Assembly (NCBI GenBank): GCA_002419145.1
Contig: DIFN01000046.1
Location: 1 to 13,595 of the forward strand
DNA length: 13,595 nt
Direction of reading: 5' to 3'
From: Mageeibacillus sp. UBA5747
Lineage (GTDB): Bacteria > Bacillota > Clostridia > Saccharofermentanales > UBA5734
The position numbers and the translations under genes were made by a program. Positions 1-6,681 of the stretch are shown here, in pieces. The first letter of the stretch is position 1; every line of letters starts with the position of its first letter. The notes beneath the pieces were generated by a model. That model ran no database searches. It had not been told where the DNA came from and saw only the letters and a program-made list of their open reading frames with translations.

Positions 1-855
1 ATGGCGCAAACCAAAATCCTGGTCACGGGCGCGAACGGCTATATCGGACAACATGTGGTCGCACATTTGCTGGAGCAGCCAGACAACCAGGTCATCGCGG
101 TCGATCTGGCCAATACAGGCATCGATTCCCGAGCCGAGTTTTTTGCTGTCGATATTTTCAGTGGTGACCCGGATTTGTTTACACGTCTCAACTCGCCGGA
201 TGTCTGCATCCATCTCGCCTGGCGCGATGGGTTCAATCACCGCAGCGAATACCATATCCAGTCGATCCCACAGCATTTTACGTTCCTTCGCACACTGCTG
301 GCCGGTGGCCTCAAGCAACTGGCCGTAATGGGCTCAATGCACGAGGTCGGCTATCACGAAGGCATGATCTCGGAGCAGACGCCCTGCAATCCATCGTCTT
401 ACTACGGCATTGGCAAAAACACCCTGCGCCAGGCGTGCATGCTGCTGGCCAAAGAATATGGCATCACGTTGCAGTGGCTGCGCGCGTATTACCTCTACGG
501 GGACGATCTGAAGAACCATTCGGTATTCACAAAACTGGCCGAAGCAGCAGCCCGCGGTGATCGGATATTTCCGTTTACCAGCGGCCTCAACCAGTACGAT
601 TTCCAGACCATTGATGAACTGGCGCAGCAAATCGCCGCTGTGGTCCAGCAGACAGCGGTTAAGGGTATCATCGAATGCTGCTCAGGTCAGCCGGTGCGTT
701 TAAAAGACAAAGTTGAGGAATACATCTCGGCCAATGGCTACGAGATTGAGCTGGCCTATGGCGCTTTTCCGGATCGGCCGTATGATTCACCGGCAATTTG
801 GGGTGACCCGACCAAGATTAAGCAGGTTATGGCGTCAGCTGCACACGCAGGGTGA
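1..855 (+). CDS. NAD-dependent epimerase/dehydratase (extended SDR), sugar-nucleotide type
   Basis: A 284-residue short-chain dehydrogenase/reductase of the extended (epimerase/dehydratase) type. The Rossmann dinucleotide motif is at the N-terminus (G10-A-N-G13-Y-I-G16) and an acidic residue closes the second strand (VIAVD, D35), which fits NAD binding. The active-site Tyr-x-x-x-Lys pair is Y135/K139, with S112 placed as the usual Ser/Thr partner. The segment around residues 160-205 (RAYYLYGDD, then a phenylalanine-rich stretch) matches the substrate-binding part of the family. Family members normally modify nucleotide-activated sugars in the cytosol; the actual substrate cannot be read from the sequence. 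The length is slightly short but complete. The ATG is the first base of the window, so no ribosome binding site or upstream start can be judged. The gene converges on a glycosyltransferase gene 24 bases downstream, which suggests but does not prove a role in glycan synthesis. Confidence 0.85.
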   Translation: MAQTKILVTGANGYIGQHVVAHLLEQPDNQVIAVDLANTGIDSRAEFFAVDIFSGDPDLFTRLNSPDVCIHLAWRDGFNHRSEYHIQSIPQHFTFLRTLLAGGLKQLAVMGSMHEVGYHEGMISEQTPCNPSSYYGIGKNTLRQACMLLAKEYGITLQWLRAYYLYGDDLKNHSVFTKLAEAAARGDRIFPFTSGLNQYDFQTIDELAQQIAAVVQQTAVKGIIECCSGQPVRLKDKVEEYISANGYEIELAYGAFPDRPYDSPAIWGDPTKIKQVMASAAHAG

Positions 856-864
856 TACGGATTG

Positions 865-886
865 CGGCAAGTGCCGTGGTTATTTA
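865..886 (+). terminator. weak hairpin between convergent genes
   Basis: The 24-base gap between the epimerase stop and the stop of the convergent glycosyltransferase contains CGGC (865-868), a four-base loop AAGT, and GCCG (873-876). G-U pairs could extend the stem by a base or two, and a partial T-run (TTATTT) follows at 881-886. This could be a weak intrinsic terminator for the plus-strand gene. The stem is short and the T-tract is interrupted, so the call is tentative. Confidence 0.25.
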
Positions 887-2004
887 ACCTGCATCTCCAG
901 CGCGATCTCCAGCACTTTCCCCATATCGGACACAGCAATCTTATACTGCGGATCGGTGGTTTCAAACCAGTCGATGCCGTCTTTGCGCTGGCCATTAGCG
1001 GGCAGGATGTCCAGTGCTTGCTCATCGAGCGTGACGGTCAGATCCCGGATCGCCACTTGCGAGCCTTCGATCGGATCGAAGCGGATGGCCTTGGTTCCTT
1101 GTGGAATAGCCAAGCGATAGGTGGCCATTCTGCCATCCATGTCGGGTGCGATGTAGATGACGTTGCTCTCCGCAAGGCCCTGGCCGAAGTCGATGTAGAA
1201 TTTGGCTGGCATCCGGGCCCGGTCAGCGATCGTCCGCTGAGCGGCGGCTTTTTCAATGGCTGAGCGGCGTGCTTTCGGGCCGACCAGCCGCTCGCGATGA
1301 TATGGGAGATTGATCGTGTTACCAGAGATCCGGTGGGGGAGCCAGAGGAAATAATCATTGCTCCAATTGTTGGCGTAATACAAGTCGTAGTGGAATCGTT
1401 CTTTCCAGCAGCTATAGGTGAAGCTGAGTTGGTCACGCTGGCTGCCCGAGGTGAATTCGTCCCACCAGCGGTCCATGACGCGGATGACAGCCGGGTCATG
1501 ATGGCGGCGGTAGATGAAGCTGCCGACGATCAGGCCGAGGTCGGGGGGCATGCCTTCGCGCTGGTAGCGTTCGATCTGGTTTTGCATGACGGTGAGGTCA
1601 TCACGCTGGCTCTCGCGGCAGGCCTGGTATTCCTGGTAGACGCAGTCGCGCTCGCCGTGCTTGACACAGAGCATCGGGCTGGTCCGGGCATAGGTCTCAA
1701 CATAGGTGTTGACATCGCCGATCAGCAACAGGTTGCCGTCGATGTAGAGGCTGGCGTCATAGTCCAGCAGGTAGAGGTGGGGCAAGATCTTGGGTCGGCG
1801 CGAGAGGCGGGCAGGTGAGAGCTTGTCTTCCTGAATCAGCTTGACGGTCCAGAAATCAGACCGCAGGTTTGGATCGTCGGTGAAACAGATGTAATCACAG
1901 TTTACACTGCGCGTGAGGGGCTCCTGGAGCTGGTCGTAGCCGCCGAAAATAGCGGTGTAGACCACCAGGTTTTTTCTTTCCGGCTGCTTGCGGCCAAAAA
2001 ACAT
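880..2004 (-). CDS. DUF616/TOD1-type glycosyltransferase with C-terminal beta-rich domain
   Basis: A 374-residue protein. Residues 13-225 look like the DUF616 (TOD1/MUCI70) glycosyltransferase domain: VVYTAIFGGYD at 14-24, CFTDD at 40-44, an acidic YIDGN element at 87-91 in the position of a nucleotide-sugar/metal site, and a late RDQLSF segment near 190-195. Residues 265-374 form a second, probably beta-rich module beginning AKFYIDFGQGL. I recall similar modules at the C-termini of other bacterial polysaccharide glycosyltransferases. No signal peptide or membrane segment is evident, so it is probably cytosolic and acts on a glycan precursor. It is the last gene of the operon, starting 12 bases after the stop of the upstream PRPP synthetase-like gene. 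There is no clear Shine-Dalgarno, but the start cannot lie further in because the domain begins almost at once. Donor and acceptor are unknown. The family call rests on motif memory. Confidence 0.75.
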   Translation of the reverse strand: MFFGRKQPERKNLVVYTAIFGGYDQLQEPLTRSVNCDYICFTDDPNLRSDFWTVKLIQEDKLSPARLSRRPKILPHLYLLDYDASLYIDGNLLLIGDVNTYVETYARTSPMLCVKHGERDCVYQEYQACRESQRDDLTVMQNQIERYQREGMPPDLGLIVGSFIYRRHHDPAVIRVMDRWWDEFTSGSQRDQLSFTYSCWKERFHYDLYYANNWSNDYFLWLPHRISGNTINLPYHRERLVGPKARRSAIEKAAAQRTIADRARMPAKFYIDFGQGLAESNVIYIAPDMDGRMATYRLAIPQGTKAIRFDPIEGSQVAIRDLTVTLDEQALDILPANGQRKDGIDWFETTDPQYKIAVSDMGKVLEIALEMQVK

Positions 2005-2016
2005 ACGATTGCCAGC

Positions 2017-3240
2017 TCAGGGGATGTCGCAGTAGGGCACGGTGTCGAGGAGGTTGCGGATCTTTTCAGTCGGGTCGAGGAGCTTGGACAGGGAAGCGTC
2101 GTGGTTGATCGCGTCGATCAGCAGGGCGGTGAACTTGGCCATGTTGACGTCCTGGAACCAGGGCGCGGCCAAAAGATCCGGCCGGCGGTAGACCAGGTTG
2201 GTGGCAAAGACTTTGGTGATCAATCCTTGCTCATAGGCCTGATTGAAATGCTCGAGGCCGTCTGTAAAGAGGCCGAAGGTCGTGGCACAGAAAATCCGGT
2301 TGGCTTTACGGGATTTCAGTTCGCGGGCGATATCTAGCATCGAATCGCCGGAAGAGATCATGTCGTCGACAATGATGATGTCCATGCCTTCGACGGTATC
2401 GCCGAGAAATTCGTGGGCGACGATTGGGTTTCGGCCATTGACGACCTGAGTGTAGTCGCGGCGCTTGTAGAAGGTGCCGAGCGGTACACCAAGCATCGAG
2501 GCGTAGTACATGGCGCGCGAGATGCCGCCTTCGTCCGGGCTGACCACCATCATGGTGTCGCCGCAGATGCGCAGATCGGGGGTCGTGTTGACCAGGGACT
2601 TGATGATCTGGTAGGCCGAGGGGATGCTCTCAAAACCGCTGGTCGGGATGGCGTTGGCGACGCGGTCGTCGTGGGCATCGAAGGTGATGATGTTCTCGAC
2701 GCCGAGGCTGTAGAGCTCCTCGAGCATGTAGGCGCAGTCGAGTGATTCGCGCGAATTGCGCTTGTGCTGACGGCTCTCATAGAGGAAGGGCATGATCACA
2801 TTGATGCGGCGGGCTTTGCCGCTGATCGCCAGGATGGTGCGCTTCAAATCCTGGTAATGGTCGTCCGGGCTCATGTGGTTGATCAGGCCGTGCATTTTGT
2901 AGGTGCAGGAAAAGTTCATGACATCGACCAGGATGAACAGGTCGTGGCCGCGGACGGTGTGGCCGATGACCGCTTTGCCTTCGCCGGAGGAGAAGCGCAG
3001 GGTGCTGATCGGGATGCGGTAATCATGACGGATGAAGCCGGGGTTCGTCGCGCCCAGGTCGGGTACTTGTTCCAGGTATTCGGTGCGCCGGCGGCCGAGG
3101 TAGTAATTGACGCTGTCGGCAAAGACCGCGCTGCCGGTCAAGGCGATGATGCCGACCGGCCCGACTGGGGTCATCATGTTGTTGCCGTACTGGTTGTAAA
3201 TATTGTAGCTGAAATCGTCTGTATCGCGGGGCTGCAGCAT
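2017..3240 (-). CDS. prs: ribose-phosphate pyrophosphokinase (long clostridial-type PRPP synthetase), catalytically complete copy
   Basis: A 407-residue PRPP synthetase, which makes phosphoribosyl pyrophosphate from ribose 5-phosphate and ATP for nucleotide, His, Trp and NAD synthesis. Visible motifs are the ATP-region RQHKR (157-161; classical enzymes have RQD), the metal/ATP histidine in FDAHD (H190), SPDEGG (235-239), the catalytic flexible-loop K259-R260-R261, and the ribose-phosphate (PRPP) loop IIIVDDMISSGDS (288-300). It is longer than the usual 310-320 residues because of an N-terminal extension of about 25 residues (IYNQYGNN, shared with its paralogue upstream) and a C-terminal tail. 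Its ATG shares a base with the TGA of the upstream paralogue (TGATG), so the two are probably translationally coupled and made in similar amounts. The gene symbol reflects the family. Another prs gene may exist elsewhere in the genome. Confidence 0.85.
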   Translation of the reverse strand: MLQPRDTDDFSYNIYNQYGNNMMTPVGPVGIIALTGSAVFADSVNYYLGRRRTEYLEQVPDLGATNPGFIRHDYRIPISTLRFSSGEGKAVIGHTVRGHDLFILVDVMNFSCTYKMHGLINHMSPDDHYQDLKRTILAISGKARRINVIMPFLYESRQHKRNSRESLDCAYMLEELYSLGVENIITFDAHDDRVANAIPTSGFESIPSAYQIIKSLVNTTPDLRICGDTMMVVSPDEGGISRAMYYASMLGVPLGTFYKRRDYTQVVNGRNPIVAHEFLGDTVEGMDIIIVDDMISSGDSMLDIARELKSRKANRIFCATTFGLFTDGLEHFNQAYEQGLITKVFATNLVYRRPDLLAAPWFQDVNMAKFTALLIDAINHDASLSKLLDPTEKIRNLLDTVPYCDIP

Positions 3241-4481
3241 CAGGTGTCCTGCCTTTCATCCTTGGGGGTTATTCTGCGTTTATAGAAATCCAGCAGCTTG
3301 GAAATTTTCACGGTCGGGCTCATCAGGCGCGAGAGGGAAGCATCGTGGTTGATCGCATCAATCAGGAGTGCGATAAAACGCGAGACATTGACGTCGACAA
3401 ACCAGGGAGCGTTGCGCAGCTCTTCGCTGCGGTAGATCAGGTTGGTGGCAAAGACCTTGTCGATCAGACCCTGGGCATGGGCATGGTTCATGGCCTCGAG
3501 GCCATCGGTGAACTGGGCAAAGGCTGAAGCACAAAAAATCCGCCTGGCGCCGCGGGCTTTGAGGTCGCGGGCGGTGCGGATCATCGAGTTGCCAGTCACG
3601 ATCATGTCGTCGATCAGGAGAATGTCGCGGCCGGCGACGTCTTCGCCCAAAAAGCGCAGTCCGACGGTCTGGTAGCCACCTTCGACCGGCTTGGAATAGT
3701 CAATCTGGCGATAGAAAATGCCGAGCGGGACCTCGAGCATCGAGGCGTAGTAGATGGAGCGGCTGATGGTGTTTTCGTCCGGGGAGACGACCATGAAATG
3801 ATCCCCATCGAGGTGCAAGTCGGGCACGCGGTGGAGCATGGCTTCGATCAGCTGGTAGGCAGTGGAGAGATTCTCAAAGCCATGGCCGGGGACGGCATTG
3901 TCAACACGGCTATCGTGGGCTTCAAATGTCAGGAGATTGGTGATGCCCATCGCAAAGAGCTGCTTGAGGATGTGGGCGCAGTCGAGCGATTCGCGGCTGT
4001 TTCTACGGTCCTGGCGCCCTTCGTAGAGGTAGGGCATGATGACATTGATCCGGCGGGCTTTGCCACTGACGGCGAGGATGATGCGGACCAGGTCCTGGAA
4101 ATGTTCATCCGGTGTCATTTCGTTGGCTTTGTGGCGCCAGGGGTAGGTGGCGGCGTAGTTCATCACGTCAGTGATGATGAACAGGTCATGGCCACGGACC
4201 GACTGCTGGATTATGGCTTTGCCCTCGCCAGAGGTAAAGCGCGGCGTGGCGACAGGGATGCGATAGTCGGAGCGCATGAAGCCGGGGTTTTGGGCTAACT
4301 CCGGGTGGCGTCCGACATAGATGGTCCGGCGGTTTCGCAGGAAATAATTGACGGAGTCTGCCAGTTCGGGGTCAACGTTGTGCATGATCAGGCCGATCGG
4401 GCCAATCGGATGCATCGGATTGTCGCCATACTGGTGATAGATATAGTAATTACGGTCGTCAGCCGATTTCGGCACGGTCAT
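3240..4481 (-). CDS. PRPP synthetase paralogue lacking the catalytic Lys-Arg-Arg loop; probable pseudoenzyme or regulatory subunit
   Basis: A 413-residue paralogue of the next gene, similar over its whole length, including the N-terminal YxIYxQYGxN element and the C-terminal AINHDASLS segment. It keeps RQDRR (156-160), the histidine in FEAHD (H189) and the PRPP loop ILLIDDMIVTGNS (287-299). Where its partner has YKRRDY it has YRQIDY (R258-Q259-I260), and SPDEGG has become SPDENT (N237, T238). In PRPP synthetases the flexible-loop Lys and Arg stabilise the transition state, so this copy is expected to be weak or inactive as an enzyme while still able to bind ligands and co-assemble. I chose the ATG at 4481 over an in-frame TTG three bases earlier because GGAGG lies 7 bases upstream of it. 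It is the first gene of the operon and overlaps the next start by one base. A changed specificity is the main alternative. Confidence 0.8.
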   Translation of the reverse strand: MTVPKSADDRNYYIYHQYGDNPMHPIGPIGLIMHNVDPELADSVNYFLRNRRTIYVGRHPELAQNPGFMRSDYRIPVATPRFTSGEGKAIIQQSVRGHDLFIITDVMNYAATYPWRHKANEMTPDEHFQDLVRIILAVSGKARRINVIMPYLYEGRQDRRNSRESLDCAHILKQLFAMGITNLLTFEAHDSRVDNAVPGHGFENLSTAYQLIEAMLHRVPDLHLDGDHFMVVSPDENTISRSIYYASMLEVPLGIFYRQIDYSKPVEGGYQTVGLRFLGEDVAGRDILLIDDMIVTGNSMIRTARDLKARGARRIFCASAFAQFTDGLEAMNHAHAQGLIDKVFATNLIYRSEELRNAPWFVDVNVSRFIALLIDAINHDASLSRLMSPTVKISKLLDFYKRRITPKDERQDT

Positions 4482-4488
4482 CAAGACG

Positions 4489-4493
4489 CCTCC
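4489..4493 (-). promoter_or_regulatory. Shine-Dalgarno GGAGG deciding the start of the PRPP synthetase paralogue
   Basis: On the minus strand GGAGG is separated by 7 bases from the ATG at 4481 and by only 4 from the alternative TTG at 4484. The spacing and the codon both favour the ATG. Confidence 0.75.
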
Positions 4494-4499
4494 AGCACG

Positions 4500-4528
4500 T
4501 TTACATCATTGGATGCAATTATTATAAT
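4500..4528 (+). promoter_or_regulatory. sigma-A type promoter for engB
   Basis: The -35 box is TTTACA (4500-4505, five of six consensus bases) and the -10 box is TATAAT (4523-4528, perfect), with a 17-base spacer. The predicted transcription start is near 4535, leaving a leader of about 95 bases before engB. The sequence is AT-rich against a GC-rich background. The -10 is part of a palindrome that also serves as a -10 on the other strand. Confidence 0.75.
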
Positions 4529-4549
4529 CGATTTTACTTGCCACGGGAA
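4521..4549 (-). promoter_or_regulatory. divergent promoter for the PRPP synthetase/glycosyltransferase operon, sharing the -10 region
   Basis: The plus-strand ATTATAAT (4521-4528) is a perfect 8-base palindrome, so the minus strand also reads TATAAT (4526 down to 4521). The 6-mer 17 bases upstream (TTCCCG, 4549-4544) matches the -35 consensus poorly. The predicted start near 4514 gives a leader of about 33 bases containing the GGAGG site. The -10 is strong and the -35 weak, so the operon may be expressed at a lower level or need an activator. Confidence 0.5.
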
Positions 4550-4598
4550 CTAACGCCCTGTTGTGCAGGTCGGAAAATTACAGCGATGAAAAAGGCCG

Positions 4599-4612
4599 AA
4601 AAACTAGTTTTT
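4599..4612. repeat. perfect 14-base palindrome AAAAACTAGTTTTT in the engB leader
   Basis: The sequence is an uninterrupted palindrome lying 17 bases upstream of the engB ATG, just before its ribosome binding site. It could be an operator for a dimeric regulator. An RNA hairpin is less likely because the stem is AT-rich and has no natural loop. No known regulator site is recognised. Confidence 0.3.
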
Positions 4613-4620
4613 TACCGATT

Positions 4621-4624
4621 GGAG
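4621..4624 (+). promoter_or_regulatory. Shine-Dalgarno GGAG for engB
   Basis: GGAG stands 5 bases before the ATG at 4630. It fixes the start there rather than at an in-frame TTG at 4561, which would add 23 residues not typical of the family. Confidence 0.75.
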
Positions 4625-4629
4625 TTATC

Positions 4630-5241
4630 ATGCCACTCAATTTTCGCAAAACACGCTTCGTTGGTGTTGCAGCCAATCTCGGCCAGTGCCCGATGGATGG
4701 CCTGCCGGAGGTCGTTCTCTCCGGCCGTTCCAATGTCGGCAAATCGTCCCTGATCAATACGATCGCGGGTCAGAAACAGCTCGCCCGGGTCAGTTCGACA
4801 CCAGGCAAGACAAAGCTGGTGGTCTATTTTAAGGTCGAAGACAAACTCTACCTGACCGATCTGCCCGGCTATGGTTTTACCAAGACCGGCCACCATAAAA
4901 AACAGGACTTCTCCTCACTGGTTGACACGTATCTGACCGGCGAGCGGCCAATCGCTCTGGTTTTGCATTTGCTTGACATCCGCCATGAGCCTTCCAGCCT
5001 CGATGTCCAGATGATCGCCTGGCTCGAGGCCAATGAAGTGCCTTACCGTGTGATCCTGACCAAGTGCGACAAGCTGTCGCGCCAGCAGATCAGCCAGCAC
5101 ATCCAGGTCATGACGAAATTGCTGGATCTCGAGGAGGATGTCAATTTGATCGCCTTCTCCGCCCTGAACCGGACCGGGCTGGGCGAGCTACGCGATCTGG
5201 TGGCCGCTGTCGTCGGTGAAACTGCAGCGCGTGTTGACTGA
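4630..5241 (+). CDS. engB: ribosome biogenesis GTPase EngB (YsxC/YihA)
   Basis: A 203-residue TRAFAC-class GTPase that acts in late assembly of the large ribosomal subunit. All G motifs are visible: the P-loop GRSNVGKSS (residues 34-42), an STPGKT switch I near 60-65, DLPGYG for switch II near 77-82, TKCD for guanine specificity near 144-147, and the SAL motif (FSAL) near 177. The length matches the usual 195-210 residues. The N-terminus PLNFRKTRFVGVAANLGQCP leads straight into the GTPase core, as expected for EngB. The gene stands alone, transcribed from its own promoter and divergent from the PRPP synthetase operon, and it converges on a GtrA gene 19 bases downstream. It is a conserved housekeeping gene and often essential in Bacillota. 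Confidence 0.95.
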   Translation: MPLNFRKTRFVGVAANLGQCPMDGLPEVVLSGRSNVGKSSLINTIAGQKQLARVSSTPGKTKLVVYFKVEDKLYLTDLPGYGFTKTGHHKKQDFSSLVDTYLTGERPIALVLHLLDIRHEPSSLDVQMIAWLEANEVPYRVILTKCDKLSRQQISQHIQVMTKLLDLEEDVNLIAFSALNRTGLGELRDLVAAVVGETAARVD

Positions 5242-5260
5242 GCGGAGTTACTTACTGGGG

Positions 5261-5713
5261 TTACTTGCTGGTGAAAACGAGCTTTTTGCCCAGGATATAG
5301 TTCAGGACAATCACCACAATTTGCAGTCCGTATTTGCTGTACACAGGACTTAGGACCATAACCTCGACCAGGAAGATCAAGCCGAAATAGTCGACCAGAC
5401 CAGTGAAACCTCGGGCGAAGACGAACCGGATGAATTCTCGGAGCGACTCGTATCCCTGGCGGGTCTTGGTTTTAAAGACAAAATGCTTGTTGGTGAAATA
5501 AGCAAAGAGCTTGGCCAGGATCAATGCGGCGAGATTGGCGAGCTGATACTTCACGTCCAGCACAAAGAGCAGATTGAAAACCCCGACATTGATGACGGTT
5601 GTCAGCAGACCGAAGACCAGATAGCTCATAAGTTCTTGTTTGTGCTGGAGATAAAACGCCTGGATCCACTGCAGCACAGTCTGCTTCGATTCAGAATTCA
5701 TCGCAGGATTCAT
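5261..5713 (-). CDS. GtrA-family membrane protein (putative lipid-linked sugar flippase)
   Basis: A 150-residue protein with four predicted membrane segments (about 28-50, 53-75, 90-116 and 122-145) and the GtrA/DPMS3 signature: YLVFGLLTTVINVGVFNLL at the first helix, then a conserved FAYFTNKHFVF turn and the closing YILGKKLVF. Family members are thought to move polyprenyl-phosphate-linked sugars across the cytoplasmic membrane or to assist the synthase. The first ATG at 5713 is preferred because AGGGGG stands 6 bases before it; a second ATG 12 bases in has no such site. The start overlaps the upstream glycosyltransferase stop by four bases (ATGA). It is the last gene of the three-gene glycosylation operon. 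A second in-frame TAA follows two codons after its stop. Confidence 0.9.
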   Translation of the reverse strand: MNPAMNSESKQTVLQWIQAFYLQHKQELMSYLVFGLLTTVINVGVFNLLFVLDVKYQLANLAALILAKLFAYFTNKHFVFKTKTRQGYESLREFIRFVFARGFTGLVDYFGLIFLVEVMVLSPVYSKYGLQIVVIVLNYILGKKLVFTSK

Positions 5714-6681
5714 ATCTGTCCCCCTGATTTTGCGGCCTGGTCAACCGGTGCCTCTTCGAAATCGAGGACTTGGTGAATGGTGTAGGGTGTTTCAATCTTG
5801 AGTCCATAGTAGATCTTGGTCATCATGTCGGCAATCAGGCCGATCATCAGGAATAAAAAGCCCAGGCCGATGAAAAACAGCGACATGTAGGGCTGCATAC
5901 TGTTAGATAAATCCATGCCCTGGATGGCGAGCAAGATCGTCCAGAGGCCAAAGCCAAATCCCAGCCCGAGTGAGATGAGACCGAATCCGCCCAATAAATG
6001 GAGGGGTCGGACGGCGTATTTATTCCAGAACCAGACCGAAATCATGTCCAAAAATCCCTTGACCGTCCGTTTCCAGTTGTATTTGGTCACCCCGTGCTGG
6101 CGCGGCCGATGATTGACTTCCAATTCCCCCACTTTAAAGCCCTTGATCTGCAAAATCGCCGGGATAAAGCGGTGCATTTCGCCGTAGAGGGTGATGGTTG
6201 CAAAACACTCTCTTTTGTAGAGTTTCAAGGTGCAGCCACTGTCATGGATGTTGTCCTTGACCAGAATGCTGCGCAGGACATTGGCGCCGCGCGAGACGAA
6301 TTTTTTCGCCAGGCTGTCGTGCCGCTTTTTCCGCCAGCCGGAAACGATATCCAGGTCATTTTCTTCCAGATAGTCTAACAGTCTAAGGATGTCCACCGGG
6401 TCGTTTTGCAGGTCGCCGTCCAGGGTGGCAATGTAGGGGTAACGAGCAGCTTTGATACCTGCGTCCATGGCCGATGTCTGGCCGTAATTCCGCCTCAGCC
6501 GGATGTATTTCAGGGGCTTCAGAGTGCGGGCTACCTGGGCTGTGTGGTCTGTGCTGCCATCATCGACAAAGATGATCTCGAACTCGCAGTGGCCGCTCAG
6601 GGCTTTGACGATCTCCTGGTGTAACGCAATAATATTGTCTTGCTCATTGTACAAGGGCACAACCACTGAAATTGCCTTCAT
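5710..6681 (-). CDS. GT2 polyprenyl-phosphate glycosyltransferase (GtrB/DPM1-like)
   Basis: A 323-residue inverting family 2 glycosyltransferase that would attach a sugar from a nucleotide donor to undecaprenyl phosphate on the cytosolic face of the membrane. The catalytic domain carries VPLYNEQDNI (8-17), FVDDGSTD (38-45), the metal-binding DGD (D88, D90) in TLDGDLQNDP, and the acceptor-side DSGCTLK (147-153), followed by RPRQHGVTKY (192-201). Two C-terminal membrane helices (about 227-252 and 265-287) and a short PYTIHQVL tail match the ArnC/GtrB/CsbB architecture. The ATG follows directly on the TAA of the upstream GT-C gene (TAAATG), and a GAGG lies 8 bases before it inside that gene. The transferred sugar cannot be deduced; glucose, GlcNAc or mannose are typical of relatives. 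Confidence 0.9.
   Translation of the reverse strand: MKAISVVVPLYNEQDNIIALHQEIVKALSGHCEFEIIFVDDGSTDHTAQVARTLKPLKYIRLRRNYGQTSAMDAGIKAARYPYIATLDGDLQNDPVDILRLLDYLEENDLDIVSGWRKKRHDSLAKKFVSRGANVLRSILVKDNIHDSGCTLKLYKRECFATITLYGEMHRFIPAILQIKGFKVGELEVNHRPRQHGVTKYNWKRTVKGFLDMISVWFWNKYAVRPLHLLGGFGLISLGLGFGFGLWTILLAIQGMDLSNSMQPYMSLFFIGLGFLFLMIGLIADMMTKIYYGLKIETPYTIHQVLDFEEAPVDQAAKSGGQI

Noticed and set aside
1297..1818. 173-codon open frame antisense to the DUF616-type gene
   Set aside because: The Val/Ala/Asp-rich translation is typical of the complement of a real gene; no motif.
3798..4298. 166-codon open frame antisense to the PRPP synthetase paralogue
   Set aside because: Same reason; a matching shadow frame occurs opposite the second paralogue, as expected from their shared ancestry rather than from a gene.
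5245..5271. imperfect tandem repeat (about 13 bases, GTTACTT core) between engB and gtrA
   Set aside because: Two copies only, with mismatches, across the gtrA stop codon. It gives a second in-frame stop but no evident function.
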